Shown here piece by piece: positions 29,901 through 40,700 of a DNA stretch of 64,000 nucleotides; the stretch's first letter is position 1; each line of letters opens with the position of its first letter. Source of the stretch: Aurantiochytrium sp. KH105. Taxonomy: Eukaryota > Sar > Bigyra > Thraustochytrida > Thraustochytriidae. The notes under the pieces are model-generated. The model made no database searches and was not told where the DNA came from. It worked only from the letters and a program-made list of their open reading frames with translations. The position numbers were made by a program, and so were the translations under genes. Location of the stretch: assembly GCA_003116975.1 (NCBI GenBank), contig BGKB01000141.1, positions 62,001 through 126,000 of the forward strand. The letters run 5' to 3'.

Positions 29901-30450
29901 TCTCAGGGTCACTCGGTGGGTGCCCGCCCATCCGTCTTATTACGATTGTCATTTTCTTTCAATCCACCAACCGCATGCACCGTCGTATAGTAAATGCACG
30001 CAGGCGCGTAATGCCAAGGCCGAGCGAGCCCGAGCCGCCACCAACCAACCCACCCACCCTCCAACCAACCAGGAAACAGAAAAGAAACCAAGCTGCAAGC
30101 ACGAAAGCGCTGCGCTCTCGCGCCGCGGTCTCGCGCACCTGCTGCGAGCCTTTCCTGGTTCTCTCCCTCCTCCCTCCCTCTCTCCGTCCAACTCTTCCCC
30201 CCTCTCTCCCTCCCTCCCTCCCTCCCTGGCCGGCCCGCCGATCGCCCGCCTGCTCCGGTCGGCCGGCCGGCCGCCTCATTCTGCACTTGCGGCGGCGGGA
30301 ATCCGACTGGCGGGCGCCCATTCCGCACTTGCGGCGGCGGCGCCTCCTTCCCCCTCCCTCCCTCCTCCGGCTCGGCTCGCTCCTGGAAGGCGTGACGCGC
30401 CAGAGAGGCCCGGTAACCTCTTTCGCATTTCCCGCCGGCTGCGGAAAGGC
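29901..30450. promoter_or_regulatory. Candidate bidirectional promoter (strand-composition switch with CACTTGCG elements)
   Basis: The + strand is pyrimidine-rich to the left (CCTCCCTCC tracts) and strongly purine-rich from about 30455. Two copies of CATTCYGCACTTGCGGCGGCGG lie at 30278 and 30319. The same layout and element occur in the IMPDH/WKF promoter. No ORF starts here, so function is inferred. Confidence 0.3.
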
Positions 30451-30457
30451 GGGGAAT

Positions 30458-30458
<1 letters not shown>

Positions 30459-30495
<37 letters not shown>
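30459..30495. repeat. (GACA)n tetranucleotide repeat
   Basis: About nine GACA units, followed by GAAA/GGAAA-rich DNA to about 30552. Confidence 0.92.
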
Positions 30496-30646
30496 GGGAG
30501 GAGGAAAAGAAAGAAAGAAGGAAAGAAAGGAAAGAAAGAAAGAAAGAAAGAAGGCGAGGAGGCGAGAAAGCGAGGCGAGGCAAGGCAAAGCAAATCGAGA
30601 GCAGCAGCGCGCCCGCGGCACGGAGCGCGGCCAGGCAGCCAGGCAG

Positions 30647-30676
30647 CGAGCGAGCGAGCGAGCGAGCGAGCGAGCG
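30647..30676. repeat. (GCGA)n tetranucleotide repeat
   Basis: About seven GCGA units on the purine-rich strand. Confidence 0.9.
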
Positions 30677-31476
30677 GAGGCCACGCGCAGCGCGGCGCGG
30701 CGCGGCGCGGCGAGGCCCGAAGCGCGGCGCAGAGCGCGGCGTGCGGAGTCGCGCGGCGGCGGCGCAGGCATTTTGCGGCATCGACGCGAACAGCGAGCAA
30801 GAAAGGCGGGAGAAAGAAAGAAACCTCGGCGAGCTAACGCGACGCGCGGGAGCCAAGAAGCGCGGCGCGAGGCGCGGCGCAGAGTGACGAGCGTGCGCGC
30901 GAGCGGAGGCGCGGCGCGTGCAGGCGGGCTGGCTGGCCAGCGAGCGAGCGGGCGAGCGAGCACACGCGCGTGCAGCGCGAGAGAGAGCCGCGGCGGCGTC
31001 ACGCAGAGCGGTTGTCGCGAGCAAGCGCCAATAGCGCACAAAGAGTCTCGCCTCGCAGCTCCGCTTCCGCTTGCTGACGCAGCGCCGACGCGGCAGCCTC
31101 GCAAGCACGCACGCAAGCACGCAAGCGAGCAGGCCAAGCCCGCGCATCGAGCGCGATCGATCGCCTCGCTTTCCAGTGCCCTGCGCGCGTTCATTCATTC
31201 GTTCGTTCATTCGTTCATTTCGAGCCAACCCGAGCAGGCAGCACCTGCAAAACCAATTCGATCGATTCAACCCGAGCCCAGCACACTAGAGCAAGGTAGC
31301 CAAGCCAAGCCAAGCCAAGCCAAGCCAAAGCAAAGCAGGAAGGCGGAACGGAGCACGGGCGCAGCGTCTCGACCGGTCCGGGTTTCCTCGGCTCTTGTGC
31401 GCGGCGCGTCTTCCTCTTCGGCGTGGCCAGCTAGCTACGAGCTAACGAGCTAACTAACTACCTGGCCGGCCAGCGC

Positions 31477-31502
31477 GCTAGCTAGCTAGCTAGCTAGCTA
31501 GC
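31477..31502. repeat. (GCTA)n tetranucleotide repeat
   Basis: About six GCTA units; the palindromic AGCT/CTAG core can form a hairpin. Confidence 0.9.
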
Positions 31503-31607
31503 GAGTAGCACACACGCAGACACCGCGGCGGGTCTCGAGGTCTCCGGCGCCGCTGCTGTTGGAAAGAAGGCGCGAGGGCGGGCAAGCCGCATCCGAGACA
31601 CCTTCGT

Positions 31608-31634
31608 CCATCCATCCATCCATCCATCCATCCA
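31608..31634. repeat. (ATCC)n tetranucleotide repeat
   Basis: About six to seven ATCC units. Confidence 0.9.
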
Positions 31635-31888
31635 GCCTGCCAGCCTTTCCTCCCTTCCGCCGGAGCAGAGAGGCAAAGCAGAGCGGAGCAGGCGGCCAGG
31701 GCGGCGCCCGAGGCAAAGCAGCTGCGACCCACGCTCCCTCTCTGTCGCAGTCTACTGTGGCGCGCGAGGCGCGGGAAAGAAAGAAAGAAAGAAAGAAAGA
31801 AATAAGAAGGGCAAGCAAGGCGCAGCAGGGCGGAGCAGCAGCGGTATCTTTGCCGCCGCTTGTTTCCCTTCGGTCGAGCGGCGCCCCG

Positions 31889-31937
31889 TCCGTCTGTCTG
31901 TCAGTCAGTCAGTCTGTCTGTCTGTCTGTCTGTCTGT
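31889..31937. repeat. (GTCT)n/(CAGT)n tetranucleotide repeat
   Basis: GTCT units flank a short CAGT block. Confidence 0.85.
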
Positions 31938-32972
31938 GTCTGTCTCGGCCGCGTTCGCGCCGGGCGGCCAAGTGCAGCGAAGTAAGCAGCTGCTCGCGCG
32001 AGCCGAACCGACGCGAGCCGCGCCGCGCAGCGCAGGCAAACCGCGATCCCGATCGTGCGGGGCGAGGCGAGGGAGGCGGGAGCCGCACAGCCGCAGCCGG
32101 GCGGGCGGTCGGTTGACTCGGTCGTTCGTTCAATCCTCGCGCGCACTCCCCAGCGCATCCCATCCCCCCTAGACAGGCTGCCTGCCTGACCGCGGCAAGT
32201 CCACTTTGGTCGACACGGCGCAGGCCAGCCAGGCCAATCCATCCGTCCATCCGATCCATCCACTCCAGCCCCGCGGGCGACGCACGCAGGCAGCCTCGAG
32301 CAGAGCGGAGCTCGGGGCAGAGAGGGCAGGCGAGGCCTCGACGCGACGCGGCTCGGCGCAGCTGAGGCAGGCAGGAAAGCAGGCAAGCAGCGGCACCTGG
32401 AAGCAGGCGAGCAGGCTTGCACAGCCAGCCAGCCAGCCAGCCTCGCTCGCTCCGCTTGCTCGCGTCGCGTTCTTTCTTTCTCTCGGTCGATCGCTCGGTC
32501 GCTCGCCCGCTCGATCAGGCGGTCGCTCGCGCGCGCACATCAGCCCGTCGGGTCGCGTGTGCTCGCGCAGGCCGCGCCCGCGTCCACCGCCCGCCTCCCG
32601 CGCGAGAGAGAGCGAAGAGCGAGCGCGCGAGCGAGTGAGGGGCCCGCACGCCCGCCTGTCTTTCACCGCGCAGGCAGGCTCAGGACACTCGGCTGCCGCG
32701 GCGGGGAGGAAGGAGGAAGGAAGGAGCGCAGAGGGAGGGAGAGAGAGACTGGGGGGCCGGCGCTCAGGGACTCGGCGCACGGACGCGGAGAGAGAGAGAG
32801 AGAGAGAGAGCAGATCGGCGGAGCGGCGATCGCTCGAGCCCAGCAGACGCCGAAAGCACGCAAGGACGCGAGCAAGCCAGCAAGCCGCGGCAGGCAGGCC
32901 GGCAGGACGGCGAGGGAGCGCAGCGCGCAGGCGCGCAGGCGAGGGAGGAGAGAGTCGCGCGCGCAGCGGAAG

Positions 32973-34049
32973 ATGTGCAAGGCCGCGCGCGAGATGAGAC
33001 ACGAAGTTCTTTGCGTCACGCTCGGCAAGAAGCAGCAGCAGCAGCAAGAGGCCAAGATGCACGTGCGCAGCCAGCAGCAGCAGATCATCCTGCAAAAGCT
33101 GGGGCCCGCGCAGATTCACAGACTCGCAGCGCTCGCGCAGGAAATGAGTGCCAACAACAATAATAACCAATACAAGAACAACAACAACACAACGCGCCTC
33201 GCGCGGCGGACGCGAAGGCTAGAAGAGCCGTCGCGACCACCATCACCATCACAGGCACTCCCGCCAGCAACAGAAACAAAATCCAGCAGCGACGACGAAG
33301 ACGAGCAAAATGAAAACAACAAAAACGTACAGCACATGCAGCAACAGCAGCAGCAACGCCCCGTCGCAAGTACATCAAAACCCACCCGGAAACACGCACA
33401 GCGCAATGCCAGCGCAACAAAACAGGCACAGAAAAGCCCGCGACGCACCGTCTTTGTCGAGGACGTCACCGTCATCGAGTATGACCTCAGCGACGAGGAG
33501 CGCATGGACAAACGCCAAGCGTTCCGCGCCATCGGCAGACGCAGGCACATGAAGCGCCTGCGCCCCGACTTCAAGGACATGCCCAACGACGAGTTCGGCG
33601 AAATGATGTTCGCGAGCAACTCGTGGCGCTGCGATAAACCTGCACACTCCGAAACGCCGCCCACGCCCATCAACGTACAGTACGCGTCCGGAGTGTCTTC
33701 AGCAGCCCGCATTTCCCCACCCTCGAACTCGAACTCGCCAAACTCGCCGCTCTTTCTCAATGGCGCACAATCCCACAATGCCACCTCCTCGCAGCGAGCG
33801 CGCACACCGCTGCAGGGCCATGCGCGCCGCAACCAGCACTACCCTCAAATCAGGAGGGCCACAAATGTCACACGCGTCAACAGCCACTCGCTTGCCAAGC
33901 GCAAGCGCGCCGCCTCCGACGTCTCGTACTGGGACATGTTTCTCGCCACCATTCTCTTCATCAAGCTTCTTGCGACGGTCGTCTTGTCCACGGCCGGCCG
34001 GAGCAACACGGAAGAACACCCTTCTCGCAAATCTGTCACCTACTCATGA
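32973..34049 (+). CDS. Hypothetical polyQ/N-rich protein with C-terminal membrane segment
   Basis: 358 residues from the ATG MCKAAREMRH; the frame is open upstream, but that stretch is repeat-like. Residues 20-73 and 120-130 are Q/N-rich. The only conserved-looking block is 155-205: basic KSPRRTVF, then VEDVTVIEYDLSDEE, then a basic segment RRRHMKRLRPDF. Its spacing resembles the PP1-docking region of PPP1R15-type proteins (RVxF followed by VxV), but Thr sits where Val is usual, so docking is a guess. Residues 318-340 (YWDMFLATILFIKLLATVVL) form one hydrophobic helix 18 residues from the end, fitting a tail-anchored or single-pass protein. N-, S- and P-rich linkers make up the rest. It is convergent with the phosphatase gene. 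No family is recognised. Confidence 0.6.
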   Translation: MCKAAREMRHEVLCVTLGKKQQQQQEAKMHVRSQQQQIILQKLGPAQIHRLAALAQEMSANNNNNQYKNNNNTTRLARRTRRLEEPSRPPSPSQALPPATETKSSSDDEDEQNENNKNVQHMQQQQQQRPVASTSKPTRKHAQRNASATKQAQKSPRRTVFVEDVTVIEYDLSDEERMDKRQAFRAIGRRRHMKRLRPDFKDMPNDEFGEMMFASNSWRCDKPAHSETPPTPINVQYASGVSSAARISPPSNSNSPNSPLFLNGAQSHNATSSQRARTPLQGHARRNQHYPQIRRATNVTRVNSHSLAKRKRAASDVSYWDMFLATILFIKLLATVVLSTAGRSNTEEHPSRKSVTYS

Positions 34050-34157
34050 GCATGTATAAGCGCAACAATTTTGATGTTTTACAAAAAAAACAACCCCACC
34101 TTTCCTTCTTGGCCGAATCGCGCGCGCGCGCGTGCATGTATCGAGCTTCCCCATTCT

Positions 34158-34184
34158 CCCCCCCCCCCCCCCCCCCAAAAAAAA
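34158..34184. repeat. C19-A8 homopolymer tract
   Basis: Nineteen C followed by eight A, then TAAAAT, between two convergent 3' ends. The AATAAA at the A-run end may serve the + strand gene, and TTTTATTTTA near 34218 may serve the - strand gene. Confidence 0.9.
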
Positions 34185-34258
34185 TAAAATCTTTCGCAGG
34201 GTCAAAGTCATCTTTTTGTTTTATTTTATACTGACTGGAACACAACTCCATTCGCTTC

Positions 34259-35473
34259 TCAAGAAGTAAGCCAAGGCTGCAGCTCCACCACCGATAAGCC
34301 GCCACCGTAAGCGCGACTCATACCTGTATCGGCGAGCACCAGTCTCCCTTCGCAACGAATCGTCGGCCGACCCGTTTGCTGCACCGTATGTCCAACGAGC
34401 ATACGATGCGCTTTCAAAGAAGAAAGCATCTGGTACAACTCGGCACACACTTCCCTCTCATTCGGCTCAGCGTATCGCCGCGTCCAGAGCAAACCCTGTC
34501 CAAGAAGCAGCTTATTTGTCACACTATGCCGCTGCACCTGACGCTCGCTCGAGCCCATCAACAGCTGACGCACATCCTTGTTGATATCACTCACAGAGTG
34601 CGTGGAGGCCAACCACGCAGGCACCCCCGCGTGCGCAAAAATCGTCGTAAAAGCAGTGCCTTTGAAGCTCTCCTCCTCATTCTCTTCCTCCGGAGAACCA
34701 CCAGCAGCAGCAGCAGCACCACCACCACCAGGGCTATTTTTGTAAGAGTAATCGTCTTCAGCAGGATCGGCCTCCACGTCAAGCTGCGTCACACGGGCCG
34801 CCACGGGGAGCGCACGCAAAAAGTCTCCGAGCGAAGATCCGGCACCTAGCTTGCGTCGTCGCGCCGCAATCCCGCCAAATTGCGCTGTCTCCTGCGCGTC
34901 CGCGTACCTCAAATCTCCGGCGAGGTTCATGAGCTCATGATTCCCCAAAAGCTGCACCACGCAGCCCCCGGCTTCGACCGCCTCGGACCGCAATCGAGAA
35001 AGCCATTCAAAAATGCGCACCGTGTCCGGCCCGCGGTCAATGATGTCCCCCGTCTGCACCAGCACCGCGTCGCCGCCCGCCCAGTGCCGCTCCTCGGCCC
35101 GTGGGCCCGGCGTCACGAGGCCCGCCAGCTCCAAGGCCTGTTCGAGCCGCTCGAGGTCCCCATGGACATCTGCGACCGCCACCACGCGCGAGGACGTTAC
35201 CACGCGGTCTGCCTCGCACACCACGACGCCTCTGCCTCCCGTAGCGACCTCCTCGCGCTGCACGCAAGCGCGCGACCCCGCGGCGGCACCGGCTTCGTGG
35301 CATTCCTCCAGACTGGCCGACGCAAGATATGCTTGCAGACCCAGCGCCACGACGCTCAGCACAACCACAAAGGACAACATCGCCGCCATCGACGCGCCTA
35401 CCGCGACGTTGCCCTCTCCACGCCGCCCCGCGCGCTCGCGAGGCTTCCGATACCTTTCCATCGGGCTTTGCAT
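34259..35473 (-). CDS. Shewanella-like protein phosphatase with N-terminal membrane anchor
   Basis: 404 residues from the ATG at 35473. A basic N terminus is followed by a hydrophobic helix at about 31-51 (AMLSFVVVLSVVALGLQAYL), a signal anchor or cleavable signal. The metallophosphoesterase core then shows DVHGD (102-106), GDIIDRG (142-148), GNHE (177-180), a later FAHAG and VGHT, which give the bimetal-binding set of PPP-like enzymes. The order and the sequence around ADVHGDLERLEQAL fit the SLP/Shelph branch found in bacteria, plants, fungi and protists. An acidic, Gly-rich insert (about residues 240-270, ending SPEEENEEES) interrupts the core. Family members are Ser/Thr or Tyr phosphatases; the substrate is unknown. 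The C terminus ends ELQPWLTS without a retention signal. Confidence 0.82.
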   Translation of the reverse strand: MQSPMERYRKPRERAGRRGEGNVAVGASMAAMLSFVVVLSVVALGLQAYLASASLEECHEAGAAAGSRACVQREEVATGGRGVVVCEADRVVTSSRVVAVADVHGDLERLEQALELAGLVTPGPRAEERHWAGGDAVLVQTGDIIDRGPDTVRIFEWLSRLRSEAVEAGGCVVQLLGNHELMNLAGDLRYADAQETAQFGGIAARRRKLGAGSSLGDFLRALPVAARVTQLDVEADPAEDDYSYKNSPGGGGAAAAAGGSPEEENEEESFKGTAFTTIFAHAGVPAWLASTHSVSDINKDVRQLLMGSSERQVQRHSVTNKLLLGQGLLWTRRYAEPNEREVCAELYQMLSSLKAHRMLVGHTVQQTGRPTIRCEGRLVLADTGMSRAYGGGLSVVELQPWLTS

Positions 35474-37712
35474 TCGTTCGTTCTCCCTTGTCTCGCCTTG
35501 TCCGGTGAGTTTTGGGCCAACTTTGATAACATAAACTTGTCCTTCAATTCGAGCTTCAAGTTGAACAAGTGCAACCTAAACCAAAGCCCCGAAACTTGGA
35601 TGTAAAGAGAGCCACGCATCACGCGCCGCGCGAAGCTTCGCATTTCATGGGTTCAAAAGTCCCTCACACCGCATTTGCAATATATGAAACGCCCTCAAAA
35701 AATCGAAAAGGAACACCATTGACGAGAACCCACTGTTATTTGGATCATGCGCAAGCCTTAATTAGGCCTGTGTCCGCGTAAAGCTTTGTTCAATTTCAAA
35801 GTTGCAATGCTGGAGCATTCTCTGAGAGTCTCTATCGATCACGTCAAGCCAGCAAAGCAGGCCACATAAAGTCAAAGTTCCGGCTCGAGCCGAGCAAAGA
35901 ATCGTCAACATAATTTACTCGCACATGAAATTGGAGTGTACTGACTGTGAACGTGGAAATATGTAGCAGCCTTTGATTGCTTTCGATCGCAATGATCGGC
36001 GCTGGGGGTAAATAAAAAGTAGAAAGAGCAAAATAAGTGAGCAACTTGAGTCGTTTCGTTGCAATGGGCGCGCAAAAATGAAATAACACGTTGACCATTT
36101 TGTCATCGAGTCGTCGCCGTAAAAACGGGAAGCACGTCGACTGTCATAAGTCGTGCGCGCGCGCGAGGTCGAGGTTGCTGAGCCCTCTCAGATCGCTCGG
36201 GTCGTGGGTCGTTGCAGCGATCTGATTCGTCCGACCGCACAAGCTTGTGCTCAGGTCTGCTTGAAGGAGGCATCTTATAAAAAAGAAAAGAAATGAAGGA
36301 ACTTGAAGAAAAAGGACGACTGCTCTCTCACCTCAAATTCTTTGCGTGGTCTAGCCTTGCTTTGCTTTGCTCTGCTCTGCTTCCCTCTCCTCTGCTTTGC
36401 TTTCGCTTCTAGCTTTCTGCGTGTTCTGCTTGGGGAAATCGGTTGGGGGTTTGCTTTCGCAGATTGCTTGCCCCCGCTCCACAGCAAAAGCAGCTTGCTT
36501 CCCAGGCAAAGCTATCTGCAGTCGCGGTGCCTCCCACCCCGGAGAATTCAACAGTATTCGGACACTTTTTCGCCCCTACGCTGGCAGGAATGCAGGCGGT
36601 GTACTCAAACGATGGCATAGTATCATACTATACTGGTACACGTAAATCAAAAAATGGATTCCAGGCATGACCACATCCGTCCATGCTTCTTCCAACACCT
36701 AACCTCGTTGTGGCATGTCCAATCTTCCGAGCTGGCGCGATCGAGCACAATTGGCTCAACCAGACGTGACATGCATTCAAAGTGGATACCGTTGGATAAC
36801 AAGGAGCCTGGTCAAGGCTTCCTAGAGATGCTCACATCTTTTTGCGCTAGAGCAATCCGTTACCCGGTGAAATAGACAAATCGAACGCCATGCTCCGCGC
36901 CGCGGGCGCCCTGAAATGCCGCTCCTTGGCGCGGTCTCACTGAACACTCCACTTCGCCCGTCTGCTTTTCCTCCCGTCTTTCCTTCCAGCGATCTGGCGT
37001 GAACAACATCGGACCCGACGACCCCAGTGCATGCATGATTGGCGCATGGTTGGTGCTCAGGGCACCATCAGGAAACAGACCGAACACGACGCCAAGTCCA
37101 ACGGAATGTGTGGCTACCGTCACCTCATCTCTCTGTTTGCTCTGAGGCGCTGTCGTTTCTGTTCGTTTCACTGGTAGCAACATCTACACCTGTCTCTGTT
37201 CATGCATAAATGGTCCTCAGGGCACCATCAGGAAACAGACCGAACATGACGCCAAGTCCAACGGAATGTGTGGCTACCGTCACCTCATCTCTCTGTTTGC
37301 TCTGAGGCTCTGTCGTTTATGTTCGTTTCACTGGTAGCAACATCTACACCTGTCTCTGCTTAGCTATACCACACTGGAGGTCGGTTTGCTGGTGGGGCGA
37401 CATACGCGACGGCTCCATGAGTGGCGCGCACACAACAGAGCGCATGCCTGCGATCGCAAGACGTGCGTTCCGTTTCTGTACAACAGCATCATGAAACTTC
37501 TGGCTCCCACGTAACGCAGACGAACTGCTGCCCAGGGACGTTTTGGAGTGAACAAGCAAAGCGTGGACGACGCGCTACAATGAAAGCAGCAGCTTTTCTC
37601 ATGCGCCCCACCCACACAACAAGAGAAGCACTTCTGGTTGTCTGTCTCATCATGATGGAATGCTTTATCGATAAAAGAATGTTTATTTGTTGTAGCTAGA
37701 GAGAGTCGCCAT
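35474..37712. other. Intergenic region between the phosphatase and POLA1
   Basis: 2.2 kb, closer to balanced composition than most intergenic DNA here. It holds a CTTTGC-type repeat (36355-36410) and a 148-bp direct duplication. Short open frames, including one on - at 36860-37183 overlapping the duplication, have no recognisable content. I see no supportable gene. Confidence 0.45.
37051..37358. repeat. Tandem duplication of ~148 bp, 160-bp period
   Basis: Copies at 37051-37198 and 37211-37358 differ at about four positions. A non-homologous 12-bp spacer separates them. The sequence is not simple repeat and matches nothing I know. Confidence 0.93.
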
Positions 37713-40700
37713 TTACATTCGGAAGGCTCGCTGGAAAAGATCCGGCTGGACCCAGTTGTACGCGCTGCGATTCAGATACTTGGCAGCAAGACTTGCCTGC
37801 ACATGAGCAAGCGCTTCGGCATCCTGCGCATTGAGCTGTTTTGGCGGATCTACCTTGCTATGACCCGAGCTATAATGCTTCTTGAGCTGCTCGAGCGCAT
37901 GGGGGGCGTTCACCAGCGACTCGAGGTAGCGCAGTTGCGTGTACAGGGTTGATGGACGGTATTCGGGCACCAGCTGCAATCGACGGCCGTGCAAGGTGAA
38001 AGAACGCCCCACGACAGACTGCTGGCGCGTGCGCAGGTCCGCCGAAGGGTCGTCGGCCAAGAGCCATCCTTCATAGTACTTTTTCACCGCACGTCGTGCC
38101 GCCAAGTGAAGCTGGTTCGTCAGGTATGTCAAGTCCACAGGCTCGTCGCAGCGCGGGCACTGAAGACCTGACTTCGCTGCGTTACTCTGCTGCTGCTTCT
38201 CGGGCACGATCTTGGCAAGCTCCTGTGGAAGAGCAACAACGCCCAGAAAAGGGTGTTCCAGATCGCAACTTTCGCACGTCAGCGTGACACGGTCACACGC
38301 CTTAAACCTGTCAATGTCTGGCATATCCACAATGTTTAGCAAGTCCTCGTCGCCATGCGCGTCACCGTGTTGCGCACCGCCCTGAACCGAAGAGGGATCC
38401 AGACCGAGATGCTCGGCAATCTGGCCTGGCGAAAGTCCTTCAATCGGCTCGCACAGACGCCGCGTCGGTGGCACGACCTGCTGCTTCAAATACCAATCCA
38501 CATCAAGTTCCAGAAGCTTCCACGGATCGTTTGTGACCTCCTCCGGATGAAACGCACGTTGCGCATAAGAGGCATTCGACGGAGGCGGTGTACGCGGCAT
38601 CGGTTCCTCATTCTCCGGATCGTCCGCCTTTCCGCCACTCGTTTGGCCGTCTTCTGTCTTAAGGGCCTGCTTCTCCTTGAGTTCGCGCGCTTTGCTTTCA
38701 TAGTCCTGGCGGGTCATTGTGCAAATGACGTACGGGATGTGATCGCCCACACTCACGGGTTTGTTCCTCGCGATCATGGCGAGCGCCACCTGCAGGTGCG
38801 GTTGGCTCTTAACATCAGGATAATCGCGAGGATTCTTGTTCAATCCCTTGGTGATGACAAACTTTTCAAGAGCCACAGAACGCGCCTTGATTTGCTCGTG
38901 CACGTCATCGAGACATTTGAGAATGCCTTCAACCACCTCATCGTAAGGTTTGCCCGAGAGAACATGGTCCAATACGCCATGACCAATGTCCTTGGACAGC
39001 TGGCACCAGTCACGACGCACGAGATCGAGACCCTTGGTCTCCTTTTCTTCCACAATCTGCTTTTCCCCATTCGGTCCCTTGACCTCCTTGATGGCCAGCG
39101 CTGCGTACTTTTTCTTCTTCAACAACAGCATTGTCTTGAATACGCCGTCCTGCTCGATCTCGAGCAGGTTGTACAGCTTGTTAATCTCTGCCTTGACGCG
39201 CTGCCCGATTCGGTTCACCTCTGCGAGATTCGTCGTACCCGTGTTGATCATGATCGAATCCGTGTCACCATACACGACATCGAGGCCCAGCTTGTCCTGC
39301 GCAATATTCACGGTATTTTGCAGAATCGAGCGGCCCTGCGACGTCACCAGCGCTGCGACGGGCCGCGCAAAGAATCGAAAGCCCTTAAAGCCGAGACATC
39401 CATACATTGAGTTGGCAGTCAACTTGAGTGCCTTTTGCCGAACGTCAAGCTGCTTGCGCTTGCTCGGATCGCGCTCCGACTTGAGCGCCTGCTTCACCAG
39501 ACGACGCCGGTCAACCAGCGTCTTGATGAGCGATGGCAGAATTGCAAGGTCCGGAAACTTGGCGCGGTCGGGCAGGCCCGGAATTGCGTCCGGGTCCTCG
39601 GCGTCCACGTCCACGTCCGCAGCCCCACCTTCTTCCATATCCATGTCGTCGTCGCCGGCGCCAGTCTCCACTGCAGCAGCCGCGACCTCCAAATCTTCGA
39701 GGCCACCACTGCGCACCCGCTCCACGGTGGTGTAGCAAATGTTATACTCTTGAATGATCGAAGGGTACAGCGAGTTGAAGTCCAGCAGCAAAATGAACTT
39801 GTCGTACAAGCCCGTCTTGGGGTCCAAGACGAGACCACCATCGTACTTGGGCTTGCGCATCGCTGAACGCGAGACCGCGCCGCCCTTTTTGTTGTTTCCA
39901 TTCGAGGATCCCTTCTTGGCTCCGCTCTTGCCGTCTCCACTGTCAGCGTACACCTTGTCGGGCAATACATAGCCCTGTCGCGAAAATTCGTGCAAGAGCA
40001 GGTGTTCGATGCGCTCGGCGCGACCGCCCGACAACGTCCGCGACCACAGATTGCCACCAAGGTTGCTCAGCTGTAGCGTCAGCGGGACAGCCTCGAGCTT
40101 GAACATGAGAGAGAGCGCTAGCCAAGCATCCTTCTCGTTGCGTTGTACAAGCTTCAGCAGCCAATCCTTGTCCTGGTAGTACTGTGGGACTTGCAGTGGT
40201 GTCACCTCGTGCCGCTCTACATTGAGCTGCGTGCGGCACAGCTCTTGCAGCGTGTAGCTACGCTGCCCGAGCAAGAGTTCGCGAGCGGTTGTGTACGTAT
40301 CGAGCATCAAGCGTCCAGGCGTCAAGTTGGCGCTCGAATAAAAACCGCCCCCTGCACGACGCCCCGGCATGCGCGACATCTTGAGCCGGCCCATCTTGGA
40401 CCACATGAGTCCTACATTCAGCTTGGACATGCGCGACAGCAGGACATCCATTTCAAAGTTGCGAATGTTGTGGCCAATGATCATGTCCGGGTCGTGTCGG
40501 TGCATTTGAACCATAAGAAAGCTCAGCAGAGCTCGCTCGCTCGCCTGCACAGAAATCTGCTTGCGAGACTTGGCCGCGTCCTTGAACCCAGCAGGGAAAC
40601 CCGCGCCGCCATTCTCGCCTCGCACAATCGTGAACGCGCTGGCAAGACGCGGGTCCCCGTGCGCGGCTGTCTCGCTCACCACGTCGACGTTATCGCGAAG

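Larger units (their letters stand above)
30451..32972 (+). other. Purine-rich low-complexity leader region upstream of the 32973 gene
   Basis: About 2.5 kb with GACA, GAAA, GCGA, CAAGC, GCTA, ATCC and GTCT repeats, largely G/A-rich on +. It could be a long 5' leader, possibly spliced, of the following gene, or non-coding transcription. No protein gene is supported. Confidence 0.35.

Noticed and set aside
29909-31453. Open frames of about 410-490 codons on both strands around 30-31 kb
   Set aside because: Mirror-image low-complexity translations of GCGA, GAAA and GACA repeats; no domain or conserved motif.
36303-36620. Possible secreted peptide with a hydrophobic, Cys/Leu-rich start
   Set aside because: No ATG at its start, and the hydrophobic run is a CTTTGC repeat in translation.
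36860-37183. 107-codon - strand frame beside the 148-bp duplication
   Set aside because: No recognisable domain and it covers only one repeat copy; insufficient support for a gene.
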